Assembly (NCBI GenBank): GCA_001915925.1
Contig: MNRL01000018.1
Location: forward strand, 1-64,000
Direction of reading: 5' to 3'
Source of the DNA: Clostridium sp. CAG:354_28_25
Lineage (GTDB): Bacteria; Bacillota; Clostridia; TANB77; CAG-508
DNA length: 64,000 bases
The notes under the pieces were generated by a model that saw only the letters and a program-made list of their open reading frames with translations, had not been told where the DNA came from and did not search any database. Positions 1-8,761 of this stretch are shown here, in pieces (within the stretch, counting starts at the first letter, position 1; each line of letters begins with the position of its first letter). A program made the translations under genes and the position numbers.

Positions 1-223
1 TTGAATATTTAGTTTTTTCGTTAAAAATATTCTATCAAATTGGTATCTCTTATTCAATTTTTTTCTTAAATTTTCCCTACTAAAATTTTATACTAACAAT
101 ATATGAATATATAAAAGCAAAAAGCAACTCTTACGAGTTGCTTTTACCATTCGTCATCATCATAGTATCTTCCAAATACTAAATACACTTTCCAACATTT
201 GGTAAGTGTATTTAAATCTTTAT
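1..223. other. Left edge without a gene; two hairpins
   Basis: I see no convincing coding frame here. Two hairpins lie downstream of the leftward acetyltransferase gene. One at 121-145 (arms AAAGCAACTC and GAGTTGCTTT) is flanked by A and T runs and fits an intrinsic terminator that works on the minus strand. The other at about 181-211 has arms AAATACACTT and TAAGTGTATTT. The first 110 bases are AT-rich and featureless. Confidence 0.55.
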
Positions 224-679
224 TTATACATCTAAAATCATTGCAGTTTCATCTTTTGTAAATCCAAGTCTTGAATAAATTCTAATTGCATTTTCTTTAC
301 TTGAATTAAGTTTTATTCTAGTTATACCGTTTTCTTTTATTGTATTAATACTTTTATCTAATAGTTCTTGCATAATGCCTTGTCCCCTATACTCCTGCTT
401 TGTATAGGCACTACATAGATATGCAATTTTTCCTGAATGATTAGTAAGTGATGGGAAACCATTCCAAACATTATATCCACATATTGCAACTATTTCATTG
501 TTTTTAAAAACTCCAAACATAAACAAATCTTTATTTAAATTTCCATTTATGTAGTCCCTAGTATATTCTATTATGTATTTTTCTTCTTCATTTAAACATT
601 CGTGATATTCTTTTTGTTGCTCTATTCGTAAATTTAATAGTTCTGGAATATCCTCTTTTTGTAGTCTTCTTATTTTCAT
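224..679 (-). CDS. GNAT family N-acetyltransferase
   Basis: The product is a single-domain acetyltransferase of about 151 residues. The GNAT core shows the acetyl-CoA pyrophosphate-binding stretch YRGQGIMQELL followed by the usual C-terminal segment with ENAIRIYSRLGF, the YxxxGF hallmark of the fold. The substrate cannot be read from the sequence. I chose the ATG at 679 rather than an upstream start. It overlaps the stop codon of the preceding oxidoreductase gene as TAATG and has GGAGAAGG just before it, so the two genes are probably translationally coupled. The family is certain, the specific reaction unknown. Confidence 0.85.
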   Translation of the reverse strand: MKIRRLQKEDIPELLNLRIEQQKEYHECLNEEEKYIIEYTRDYINGNLNKDLFMFGVFKNNEIVAICGYNVWNGFPSLTNHSGKIAYLCSAYTKQEYRGQGIMQELLDKSINTIKENGITRIKLNSSKENAIRIYSRLGFTKDETAMILDV

Positions 680-1932
680 TATCCTTCTCCTAATAAGTAT
701 TTTATTATTTCCTCTGAAGCATTTCTTCCAGAACGTGCAGCCCATGCTACTGTCGCTTTAGTTCCTATTAAATCTCCTCCAGCAAAAACTCCTTTTCTAG
801 ATGTCATATATCTTTCATCTACTTTTATATTTCCATACTCAGTTGTTTCTAATCCTGTCTTTTCGACAACTTCCTTATTCGCTTTAGAACCAACAGCCAT
901 TACAATATAATCCATATCTAATGTATAATTAGAGCCTTCTATATTCACAGGAACTAATCTTTTTTCTCCTTCTCTTTTAACAAGCTCTGTTTTGATACAT
1001 TCCAATTTTTCTACTTTATCATTTCCTATTATTTTAACAATATTATTTTGGAATAAAAACTCTACTCCTTCTTTCATCGCTTCTTCTACTTCGTAATCTT
1101 CTGCTGGCATTTGTTCTCTTGCTCTTCTATATATTACATATACATTTTTAGCACCTAATCTTTTTATAGTTCTTGCAGCATCCATTGCTACATTTCCACC
1201 ACCACTTACAGCAACAGATTTACCGGTATAATCTGGATGAATTCCTGTTTCTAATAATTCATTTCCCCCATATACTCCATCTAAATCTTCACCTGGTATA
1301 TTCATTTTTGATGATACATTTGCTCCAACACTTAAATATACAGCATCATATTGCTTTTCTATATCTACTAATTCATAATCTTTTCCTAAAGTTTGATTAC
1401 ATTTTGCTTCTATTCCTAGACTTAATATTTTTTCTACTGTTTTATCTATAACTTCTCTTGGTAATCTAAAATCTGGAATACCATATCTTGTAATTCCACC
1501 AAGTTTTGGTTGTTTTTCGTAAATTGTAACTTTAGCCCCATTCATACTTAAAAATGCTGCACATGTAAGTCCTGATGGTCCTCCACCAATTACTGCAACT
1601 TTCTTTCCTTCTATTTTATTAGTTGTTTCTATTTTATAGTTCTTTTGTAAAGCATTATCAAAAATATAAGTTTCTAAATTTCCGATATTGATTGGCTCAG
1701 ATTTAATTCCTCTTACACAACTACCCATACATTGTTTAAAGTGAGGGCAAACTCTTCCACATATTGCACCTAAAACTGTAGTTTGAGTTAAAATTTTAAA
1801 TGCTTCTTCTAAATTATTTTCTTTTACTTGCTTTATAAAGCTTGGAATATCATTTCCTAATGGACATGCTTTAGAGCATGGCCTCACTTTACAACTTAGA
1901 CATCTATTTGCTTCATCTATTATATTTTCCAC
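679..1932 (-). CDS. GltD/GltA-like NAD(P)-dependent oxidoreductase (glutamate synthase small-subunit family)
   Basis: This is a flavoprotein of the glutamate synthase small-subunit family, which moves electrons from NAD(P)H through FAD and Fe-S clusters. The N-terminus has the cysteine pattern CLSCKVRPCSKACPLGNDIP. It is followed by an FAD-binding Rossmann motif (VAVIGGGPSGLTCAAFL) and a second dinucleotide motif (VAVSGGGNVAMDAART). The C-terminus ends with the FAD-site motif GVFAGGDLIGT. Stand-alone members in Clostridia may be glutamate synthase partners or NADPH-ferredoxin type subunits, and no large subunit is adjacent, so the partner is unknown. GTG at 1932 with GGAGGAG six bases upstream is a better start than the ATG at 1971, which lies inside an intergenic repeat. 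Confidence 0.85.
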   Translation of the reverse strand: MENIIDEANRCLSCKVRPCSKACPLGNDIPSFIKQVKENNLEEAFKILTQTTVLGAICGRVCPHFKQCMGSCVRGIKSEPINIGNLETYIFDNALQKNYKIETTNKIEGKKVAVIGGGPSGLTCAAFLSMNGAKVTIYEKQPKLGGITRYGIPDFRLPREVIDKTVEKILSLGIEAKCNQTLGKDYELVDIEKQYDAVYLSVGANVSSKMNIPGEDLDGVYGGNELLETGIHPDYTGKSVAVSGGGNVAMDAARTIKRLGAKNVYVIYRRAREQMPAEDYEVEEAMKEGVEFLFQNNIVKIIGNDKVEKLECIKTELVKREGEKRLVPVNIEGSNYTLDMDYIVMAVGSKANKEVVEKTGLETTEYGNIKVDERYMTSRKGVFAGGDLIGTKATVAWAARSGRNASEEIIKYLLGEG

Positions 1933-1948
1933 TTTTTCTCCTCCTATT

Positions 1949-1990
1949 GGGATTTTGGAACGCTTTCCCAAGGGATTCAGGGACGTTCCT
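1949..1990. repeat. REP-like repeat, family A (degenerate double copy)
   Basis: A GGGATTTTGGAACGC half-element is followed by an AAGGGATTCAGGGACGTTCC half-element. They match the family A repeats seen at 2637, 4293, 8689, 24658, 29005, 37138 and 62942. It sits just upstream of the oxidoreductase start codon, so an in-frame ATG inside it would give a false N-terminal extension. Confidence 0.7.
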
Positions 1991-2027
1991 TTTTTCCCTC
2001 TTCCTATTTATAAATTTTTTAGCTAAA

Positions 2028-2576
2028 TTATATTTTCGAAAAATAACTTAATATTGCTATAAGTTCTGCAGAAGAATGTATCTCTTCATTTCGGTATAAT
2101 TCTTTTAGTTCATCTACAGATATTTTATGTACTTTTATATCTTCTGTAGGATCTAAATGTCTTTGTGTTTTTGTTAAATTTTTTGCCTTAAAAATATATA
2201 CTTTTTCATCAGAATATCCTACTGCTGGATATTCATATATTATTTGTTCAATTTCTCCTGCTCTGTATCCAGTTTCTTCTTCTAATTCCCTTTTGGCTGC
2301 ATCTGCTGGTTCTTCACCTTTTTCAATTAGTCCTGCCGGAAATGCTAATATACTTTTTCCTATTGGCGTTCTTATTTCTTCTATCATTATTAATGTATTA
2401 TCATCTAAAAAAGGCATTATAACAGCACCATTTCCTGCTTTTATGTGTTCACGATATACTTCTTTATTATCTCTTTTATTATAATATTTTTCTATTTTTA
2501 CTTTCACTCTTCTTCCATTAAAAGCTTCTTCTTCACTTATTTTTTCATAGTCCATATCTTTAAAATATTTCTCCAT
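2028..2576 (-). CDS. Nudix hydrolase, ADP-ribose pyrophosphatase (NudF-like)
   Basis: The protein (about 182 residues) hydrolyses ADP-ribose or a related nucleotide sugar to AMP and ribose phosphate, judging by family. The Nudix box is complete: GLIEKGEEPADAAKRELEEE, then TGY. An N-terminal beta strand domain before it and the length are typical of cytosolic ADP-ribose pyrophosphatases. The ATG at 2576 has GGAGG at the right distance; the TTG four codons earlier overlaps that ribosome site and is unlikely. The gene sits in a leftward run of nucleotide and cell-wall maintenance genes, with repeats between them. Confidence 0.85.
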   Translation of the reverse strand: MEKYFKDMDYEKISEEEAFNGRRVKVKIEKYYNKRDNKEVYREHIKAGNGAVIMPFLDDNTLIMIEEIRTPIGKSILAFPAGLIEKGEEPADAAKRELEEETGYRAGEIEQIIYEYPAVGYSDEKVYIFKAKNLTKTQRHLDPTEDIKVHKISVDELKELYRNEEIHSSAELIAILSYFSKI

Positions 2577-2636
2577 TTTAGCCTCCAATATTTATTTTAC
2601 TTAATACACTTTAGAAAAACAATAATCGTTATTTTA

Positions 2637-2663
2637 GGGATTTTAGGAACGTCCCTAAATCCC
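2637..2663. repeat. REP-like repeat, family A (full 27-base copy)
   Basis: This is a clean copy of family A with arms GGGATTT and AAATCCC around a central AACGT. It lies in the 83-base gap between the uracil-DNA glycosylase and Nudix genes. It has no T run, so it is unlikely to be a simple terminator. Confidence 0.8.
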
Positions 2664-2671
2664 TTCTATTC

Positions 2672-3238
2672 CTAAATACCAATTTTTAGCTCTTCACACA
2701 TTGCAATTACTTTTTTAAAATCGCGCCAAAAGTCTATTTTTTTGTTTTCGTCTCTTAAAAGTGCTGCTGGGTGCCATGTTGGCATATACATTATTCCTTT
2801 CTTTTCTATCCAGTGTCCTCTACTTGCTGTTATTTTATATTCTTTTCCTAATATATTCTGAAGTGCAGTACTTCCCATAAGTACTATTATTTGTGGTTTT
2901 ACTAATATTACTTGATTTCTTAAATAGTCCAAGCATGCTCTTGCTTCATCTTCTTCTGGTACTCTATTGTTTGGTGGTCTACATTTTACTATATTAGCTA
3001 TATATAATTTTTTTCTATCTATCCCTAACCCTTCAAATGCTTTGTTCATTAGTTGTCCTGCTTTACCTACAAAAGGCACTCCTTGCTTATCTTCATCTGC
3101 TCCTGGACCTTCTCCTATAAGCATCACGTTTGCATTTTTATTTCCATCTGCAAATACTATATTAGTTCTATTAGTGCATAATTTGCACTTTTTACAACCT
3201 ATTATTGATTTTTCTAAATCCTCCCAATTGTCGTACAA
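2672..3238 (-). CDS. Family 4-type uracil-DNA glycosylase (Fe-S)
   Basis: The enzyme removes uracil from DNA to start base-excision repair. At 188 residues it has the features of the thermophile/clostridial family 4 enzymes. The Fe-S cluster cysteines appear as CKKCKLC near residue 15, with later cysteines near residue 86 (KCRPP) and 102. The active-site motif is GEGPGADEDKQG and the DNA-contact motif is WHPAALLR. The start is a TTG at 3238 preceded by AGAGGTG; no better ATG lies nearby. Expression with the neighbouring leftward genes is likely. Confidence 0.88.
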   Translation of the reverse strand: MYDNWEDLEKSIIGCKKCKLCTNRTNIVFADGNKNANVMLIGEGPGADEDKQGVPFVGKAGQLMNKAFEGLGIDRKKLYIANIVKCRPPNNRVPEEDEARACLDYLRNQVILVKPQIIVLMGSTALQNILGKEYKITASRGHWIEKKGIMYMPTWHPAALLRDENKKIDFWRDFKKVIAMCEELKIGI

Positions 3239-3256
3239 TTTTTACACCTCTTTATG

Positions 3257-4174
3257 CTAGTTTACACACTTTTCTAATAATTTTATTTTTACTTTGTCAT
3301 CTGTATCTATCCTTACTTTAACACCAATTGGTATAACTGTCTTTGGATCTATATGTCCAAAATTATCTGATTGAATTATTGGGAAATTATATTCATTTCC
3401 TATTGTATCTTTTAAAACTTGTGCAAGCGTTATTCCAGATTCATGTTCATATCCACCAAGCCAAATTCCTTTAATTTTGCTAAACACATCATTTTGTTTC
3501 ATTCTATAAAAATATGAACTCACTGCTTCAGGTGGAGATTCTAACCAAAATTCTTCTAAGAATAGAATTTTATCGGTAACATCTACATTATATTTTCCTG
3601 TTATTAAATTAGACATAATACTTAAATTTCCACCAATCATAATTCCTTCTGCTTGCCCTGGATTAATTACTCTATATTCATCATCTTTTGTTCCTAATTC
3701 TAAACTTCCATCTTGAAATCTCTTTATAATCTCTTTATAGCAATACTCTGTTTCACAAGCTGAAAGACCTTTAAAGGTTTGACCGGAAAATGTAACTAGC
3801 CCTGTTTTTTCATATATCATATTTGCTATTGCTGTAGTATCACTATACCCACATAAAATTTTTGGATTCCTTTTAACTAATTCATAATCGATTAAATCAA
3901 AAATAGAATTAGAATTAAATCCACCTTTTGCACACCAAACCATTTTCACTTCATCATCTGCAAACATTCTATTTAAGTCTTCGGCCTTTTGCTCTGCTGT
4001 CGCACCATATCCTGTCGGATTAGCAAATACATTCTTTCCTATCTTTAATTTATAGCCTGAACCCTCCATTAATAGTATTGAATTATTAAACTCCTCTAAA
4101 TTTTTCTCTGTCACACTATCTGAAGGTGCAATTATTCCTAATGTATCACCTTTTTGTAACCTAGCTGGTATCAT
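3257..4174 (-). CDS. LD-carboxypeptidase (peptidase S66 family)
   Basis: This is a serine peptidase of the S66 family, which includes LdcA (murein tetrapeptide recycling) and MccF (microcin C resistance). The nucleophile serine is in CGYSDTTAI. The catalytic glutamate is in the LFLEE segment and the histidine is in GHIDPKTVIPIG near the C-terminus. Length (305 residues) is typical. There is no signal peptide, so it acts in the cytoplasm. Sequence alone does not separate a recycling role from an MccF-like detoxifying role. The ATG at 4174 follows a GGGAG-type ribosome site. Confidence 0.87.
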   Translation of the reverse strand: MIPARLQKGDTLGIIAPSDSVTEKNLEEFNNSILLMEGSGYKLKIGKNVFANPTGYGATAEQKAEDLNRMFADDEVKMVWCAKGGFNSNSIFDLIDYELVKRNPKILCGYSDTTAIANMIYEKTGLVTFSGQTFKGLSACETEYCYKEIIKRFQDGSLELGTKDDEYRVINPGQAEGIMIGGNLSIMSNLITGKYNVDVTDKILFLEEFWLESPPEAVSSYFYRMKQNDVFSKIKGIWLGGYEHESGITLAQVLKDTIGNEYNFPIIQSDNFGHIDPKTVIPIGVKVRIDTDDKVKIKLLEKCVN

Positions 4175-4202
4175 TTGTTTTTCTCCCTTCTGAACTTTAG
4201 GT

Positions 4203-4229
4203 GAACTTTAGGGACGGAGCTTAAAGTTC
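4203..4229. repeat. REP-like repeat, family B
   Basis: The 27-base element begins GAACTTTAGGGACGG and ends TTAAAGTTC. It is preceded by a partial GAACTTTAGG copy at 4192. Related copies lie at 5174, 31255, 53312 and 53359. Confidence 0.78.
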
Positions 4230-4292
4230 AAATTTTATATCAAATTCTTTTTCTCTCCTATCTCTAAAATTCATAATATTTTACAACCAATA

Positions 4293-4319
4293 GGGATTTT
4301 AGGAACGTCCCCAAATCCC
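4293..4319. repeat. REP-like repeat, family A
   Basis: A 27-base copy with arms GGGATTTTAGG and CCAAATCCC around ACGT. It shares the same intergenic gap as a family B copy, so both families target the same kind of site. Confidence 0.78.
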
Positions 4320-4334
4320 CGCCGTCTCTACTTT

Positions 4335-5114
4335 TTATTTTAGCATTACGATATTCATATTCCTATCTGCTTTTTCTTTTTCTGCTCTGTATGAAGACAT
4401 ATTAGCAACATTACATACACTACAAATATTGCTGTCAAATATATTTTCTCTGTTTATTCCTATTTCGGTTAAATAATCTATTATTAAATTTGTTGTATCA
4501 AAATAATATTTTTGTTTTCCTTCTACAATTTCCCCTGTTTTATAATATTTTTCTACATTTCCAAATTCCTGTTTAAACTTAGCTATAAAGTCCTCTTCTA
4601 CTTGAAAATGACATTGCTTTATGCATGGACCTATACATACTATTATATCTGCTGGATTGCAATTATATTTTTCTATCATCATTTTAACTGCTTTAGCACT
4701 TATTCTTTGCAAAGTGCCTCTCCAACCTGAATGCACATTTCCTATCACATTTTTCATTTTATCATATAAAATTATAGGTGTGCAATCTGCATATTTTGTA
4801 ACTAATGGTATATTTTTCCTATTTGTTATAAATCCATCTACAAATTCAAATTTTTCAGTTGTATATTCTGTTATATCTTTAACGATATCTGTGTGTTTTT
4901 GTGCTGACTTAATTATTTGATTAGAATCTATGTCCAATGTTTTACATATTTTTTCATAATTTATTGATGCTTTGTCATTCTTATCACTAAATTGCAATGG
5001 TTTTAACGAATATGCATGTTGCAATTTATCTGCATATTTTAGTAATTCTTTAAATTGTAAATATTCAACATCACTATTTTTTACATGCAATATATTTTCA
5101 TTATTTAAATCCAT
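4335..5114 (-). CDS. pgeF: Peptidoglycan editing factor PgeF (YfiH / multicopper polyphenol oxidase-like family)
   Basis: The protein belongs to the YfiH/PgeF family, whose E. coli member removes misincorporated L-serine-containing stem-peptide intermediates; other members have been described as purine nucleoside phosphorylases. Conserved metal-site elements are present in order: QKHTD, KYADCTPI, NVHSGWRG and GPCIKQCHF. The length of 259 residues is normal and there is no signal peptide. The ATG at 5114 has AAGGAG upstream. It follows addB with a 55-base gap holding a repeat. The family call is firm, while the physiological substrate here is inferred. Confidence 0.87.
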   Translation of the reverse strand: MDLNNENILHVKNSDVEYLQFKELLKYADKLQHAYSLKPLQFSDKNDKASINYEKICKTLDIDSNQIIKSAQKHTDIVKDITEYTTEKFEFVDGFITNRKNIPLVTKYADCTPIILYDKMKNVIGNVHSGWRGTLQRISAKAVKMMIEKYNCNPADIIVCIGPCIKQCHFQVEEDFIAKFKQEFGNVEKYYKTGEIVEGKQKYYFDTTNLIIDYLTEIGINRENIFDSNICSVCNVANMSSYRAEKEKADRNMNIVMLK

Positions 5115-5169
5115 TAGACTCTCCTTTCTAGCTCTTAGTGACTTACTTCGCTTGTTGTTTTATGTATAC

Positions 5170-8100
5170 TTATGAACTTTTACCCCCGTCCCTAAAGTTC
5201 ATACATTCTAGTATATAGTCTTTTTCTAGATTGTCTATATAATTGTAGTCATTGCCATAAAAGCCCTTTTTAAAATTACATATTGAACCATATACACAAT
5301 ATTCACATGGTTTTCTTTTATTTTTAACATTATAATATGGCTTTATGTCTATATTTCCATCTAAAATCTCTTTAGAAATATCTCCTAAAGTTTTCTTTAC
5401 ATATTTTTGTAGTATTTCGAATTCCTTTCTTGATACTACTTTAGATGTTTTATCCATACTTCCATCTTTCTTTAATTTAACTGGAATTGTAGTAGATTTC
5501 TCGCCATCTTTTAAGTTATTATCCATCATATTAATTACATTCATCTCTGCCAATACTAACCCATTCATTCTAAAGTGTTCTCTTATTTTTTGTTCTACCT
5601 CTTCATCTGTTATGTTTTTAGCATTTTTTACTTTATCTAATTTAGGCTCTGTTAAGCCAAAATATAATACTCCTGCTGGTATTACATCCTTTTCTTCGCA
5701 TACTGCGTCTAAATATGTAATTAATTGCAATTGTAAACCAGCTAATACTTCATTTAAGTTTATATCTTTTGCTGATGATTTATAATCTATTATCCTAATA
5801 TATTTTCCAGTTTCATCTTTTGCTAAATCAATTCTATCTATCTTACCTGTTATCTCTACTTTTCTTCCATCTTCTGTAGTAATTTCTATTGGCTTATACT
5901 CTTTTCCATTTTTAAATTCTATCTCGTTTCCTACAACTTCAAAATCGGTAGCTTGTAGCCCTTGAACAATATATACTATAGATAAAGTTACTAATCTGCA
6001 TAACCTATTTGTAAGTACCATAAATTTCGGAATACTTTTAAAAATGTAATTAGCTTTTAAATTTAACTTTTCTTCAATTATTTGTTTTACTATTTTTTCT
6101 ATTTCTGCTTTATCAAGGTCTTTTATACTTATTTTTTTAGTAGAAACTTCCTCAAAGAATTCATCTATAACCTCGTGCATAAAAGACCCTGTATCTATTG
6201 GTTGTAATTTTAATGATTTTTTTTCTTTTAGTTTTAGTCCATATTCTAAGTAAAACGAAAATGGACAACTCCTATATCTTTCTAACCTTGAAATCGTTGT
6301 ATGTAATGTCTCCCCATATAATTTTTTTATAAACTCTGGTTTGATTTTTTCTGGAACATTCGTATATTTTATTCCTTCTAAGCTTTTTTGTAATCTACCT
6401 TTCCATAAAGGATTATTTTCGTAATATTTTAAAACATCAAACCAAATATCCTCTATTTCTTCTCCTTCTTGATATGCATTTAATTTTTCTATTAAATTAT
6501 CAAATGTATTGTTTGTAGTAATAATTTCTTTTTCCTGTGTAATTATATCACTTCTTTCTTGTAAGTTTGGATATATTTTCTTTAGTTTAGTTATTAATAT
6601 AGAAGGTCTTAATGTCCTTCCCTCATTGTCTGATGAGGCATATGATAAGAATAACTTTTCTTCTGCAATTGTAAATGCTTTATATATGTTAAAATTTTCT
6701 TCATATAAGTTTTCTAAGCTTCCATTTGCTAAATCAAATCCCTGTGCTTTTAAATATTCCCTATCTTTGTCATTAAAGAATCCTTCATCCTTATAGATAC
6801 TTGGAAATTCTCCGTCATTTATTCCTATAATAAACACAGCTCTAACTTTGTGACTTCTAGATCTATTTACATCTCCTACTATAACTTGATCCTGTGTTGC
6901 TGGGATTTTTCCAAGTCCCGTATTTTTTAAACCTATTTTTAATATACTCATATATTTATCAAAATTAGTTTTTTCTTCTCCAAAGACTAGTACGATTTCA
7001 TCAAATAATTCTATAAGGACTTTAAAACTGCTTTCGTATTCATTTGCAAGCTCTATAAAGCCTTTTTCTTCTAGTTTTTCTATCTTTGAAGTTATAACTT
7101 CTTCTATCTTCATCTCTTCTAAAAATTCGTATAAAATCTTAGTTAAATTTATAAAACTATTATCTTTCCTAGATTTTTCTTGTAGTTTTCTAATTGGTGT
7201 AACAATCATTTTTCTAAGTTCATTTAATCTTGCTAGTTCCTCTTCTGTATATTCCTCTTTTCCTACATAATTCCAATCTTCTTTATACCACTTATTAGCT
7301 TTTATTCCCCATCTTATACAATAGTTTTCTAGTTTAAAAATTTCTTCTTTATCTATATTTACAAAACCTGTTTTTAAATAATTAAATACAGCTTCATATG
7401 ACCAATTTTTATTACAAATCTCTAATACTGCTATTAAAAATTTTACTAAAATGTTTTCGCTTAATTCCTTTTTTTCGTCTATAAAAACTGGAATATTATA
7501 GCTTGCAAAAATAACTTTTATTAAACTAGAATATAAGTTTAAATTTTTAGTTATAACAGATATATCTTTATATCTATAATTTTCATTTCTAACTAATTTT
7601 ACTATTTCTGAGGCTATATGTTCTATCTCTGTATATTGGTTATTTGCTAAAAATAGTTTTATATTTTTTGGCTCTTCTTTATATGTTTTATATGGCACTG
7701 CATAAAAGTTCTCTTCTAAATGCTTTAATTCTTCATTTTTAAACCTATGTAACTCGGTAAGTTTTACATCATCTTTTATTTCTATTCCGTATTCTTTTGC
7801 TAAATTAATTAGTTTGATTCCTGTATTTTTATTAGCATAAAAAATGTCTTTATCTGCATCTTCTTGTTGAACCAAATTATCTGTACATATTGTAACATTT
7901 ACTTCTTTTGCAAGTTGCATTAATTTTGCTATAATCTCATATTCCTGAATTGTAAATCCAACAAATTCATCTATATAAATTATTGCATTTTTAAACTGAT
8001 TACTTTCTAAAATTTGTGTATTTAAAATATCTAATACATCATTTTCATCTAAAAATTTATCTTGTATACTTTTTTCGAATTCATCATACATAGTAATCAT

Positions 8101-8553
8101 GTCGTTTAATTTTAACTTTAAATACATATCTTCAGTTGTATTAGCTTCTTCTTTTAAGTTTTCTATATTTATTCTATGTTTTTTAAATTCTGTAATTGAA
8201 TTTCCTATGATATCAACATTTTCTGCATTCTTTCCTAAGAAATTCAAAGTATCTTTTTGCTTGCTTAATATGTCATAAAGTAACATTGCTTTACCACTTT
8301 TGCTTAAGTTTGTTTTTTTAGCTCCACCTATCTCATTTCTTACTCTAAATGCCATTCTACTAAATGTAATTACTTCTGTATTTACTAATGCCAAATTATC
8401 TGCCTTTTCCATCAATCTTTTTTCTGCCATTAACGCCATTTGGTTTGGCACAATCATATATATTTTTTCTTTATTAACATTTTTTGCTATCTCTTTAAAA
8501 CAATATTCGCTTTTTCCACATCCAGATTTTCCATATATTAATCTTAAACTCAT
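5170..8553 (-). CDS. addB: Helicase-exonuclease AddAB subunit AddB
   Basis: AddB is the nuclease-plus-inactivated-helicase subunit of the AddAB double-strand-break resection machine. The N-terminus has the Walker A motif GKSGCGKS. Near the C-terminus are the RecB-family nuclease residues (RIDLAKDE, IIDYKSSAKD) and the four cysteines of an Fe-S staple: one in YRSCPFSFY and three in CEYCVYGSICNF. The size of 1127 residues is normal. No addA is adjacent, which is unusual because addB and addA usually form an operon. The last ten residues are encoded by an intergenic-type repeat (see 5174-5200), so the reading frame has grown into a mobile repeat. A terminator hairpin upstream suggests its own promoter. 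Confidence 0.92.
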   Translation of the reverse strand: MSLRLIYGKSGCGKSEYCFKEIAKNVNKEKIYMIVPNQMALMAEKRLMEKADNLALVNTEVITFSRMAFRVRNEIGGAKKTNLSKSGKAMLLYDILSKQKDTLNFLGKNAENVDIIGNSITEFKKHRINIENLKEEANTTEDMYLKLKLNDMITMYDEFEKSIQDKFLDENDVLDILNTQILESNQFKNAIIYIDEFVGFTIQEYEIIAKLMQLAKEVNVTICTDNLVQQEDADKDIFYANKNTGIKLINLAKEYGIEIKDDVKLTELHRFKNEELKHLEENFYAVPYKTYKEEPKNIKLFLANNQYTEIEHIASEIVKLVRNENYRYKDISVITKNLNLYSSLIKVIFASYNIPVFIDEKKELSENILVKFLIAVLEICNKNWSYEAVFNYLKTGFVNIDKEEIFKLENYCIRWGIKANKWYKEDWNYVGKEEYTEEELARLNELRKMIVTPIRKLQEKSRKDNSFINLTKILYEFLEEMKIEEVITSKIEKLEEKGFIELANEYESSFKVLIELFDEIVLVFGEEKTNFDKYMSILKIGLKNTGLGKIPATQDQVIVGDVNRSRSHKVRAVFIIGINDGEFPSIYKDEGFFNDKDREYLKAQGFDLANGSLENLYEENFNIYKAFTIAEEKLFLSYASSDNEGRTLRPSILITKLKKIYPNLQERSDIITQEKEIITTNNTFDNLIEKLNAYQEGEEIEDIWFDVLKYYENNPLWKGRLQKSLEGIKYTNVPEKIKPEFIKKLYGETLHTTISRLERYRSCPFSFYLEYGLKLKEKKSLKLQPIDTGSFMHEVIDEFFEEVSTKKISIKDLDKAEIEKIVKQIIEEKLNLKANYIFKSIPKFMVLTNRLCRLVTLSIVYIVQGLQATDFEVVGNEIEFKNGKEYKPIEITTEDGRKVEITGKIDRIDLAKDETGKYIRIIDYKSSAKDINLNEVLAGLQLQLITYLDAVCEEKDVIPAGVLYFGLTEPKLDKVKNAKNITDEEVEQKIREHFRMNGLVLAEMNVINMMDNNLKDGEKSTTIPVKLKKDGSMDKTSKVVSRKEFEILQKYVKKTLGDISKEILDGNIDIKPYYNVKNKRKPCEYCVYGSICNFKKGFYGNDYNYIDNLEKDYILECMNFRDGGKSS
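5174..5200. repeat. REP-like repeat, family B, inside the 3' end of addB
   Basis: A perfect-arm family B copy (GAACTTT...AAAGTTC). On the minus strand it is read as the C-terminal residues NFRDGGKSS of AddB, followed directly by TAA. Unlike the other copies, it is coding. Confidence 0.8.
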
Positions 8554-8593
8554 CTGATCACCTCATATATGCTAAATCTTATCATATTTGCAC

Positions 8594-8641
8594 AAGAAAA
8601 AACACCTCTAAATGTTATTTTTTTTAACATTAGGGTGTTTT
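8594..8641 (-). terminator. Intrinsic terminator between ftsZ-like gene and addB
   Basis: There is a long hairpin with arms AAAACACCTCTAAATGTTA and TAACATTAGGGTGTTTT and a loop of T residues. A and T runs flank both sides, so it could stop transcription in either direction. It separates the ftsZ-like unit from addB. Confidence 0.75.
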
Positions 8642-8688
8642 GTTTTTTACGTATATTCAGCTTTATTTATTTTATATATAAGCAAATA

Positions 8689-8757
8689 GGGATTTAAGGA
8701 ACGTCCCTAAAATCCCTGAGATGCCAGAAAGGGAAAAAAGGAATGTCCCCAAATCCC
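8689..8757. repeat. REP-like repeats, family A, tandem pair
   Basis: Two units lie side by side: a full copy at 8689-8717 (GGGATTTAAGG...AAAATCCCT) and a variant at 8731-8757 beginning GGGAAAAAAGG and ending CCAAATCCC. The same two-unit arrangement with the GGGAAAAAAGG variant occurs at 62942-63018, so the pair may move as one composite unit. Confidence 0.75.
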
Positions 8758-8761
8758 GACT

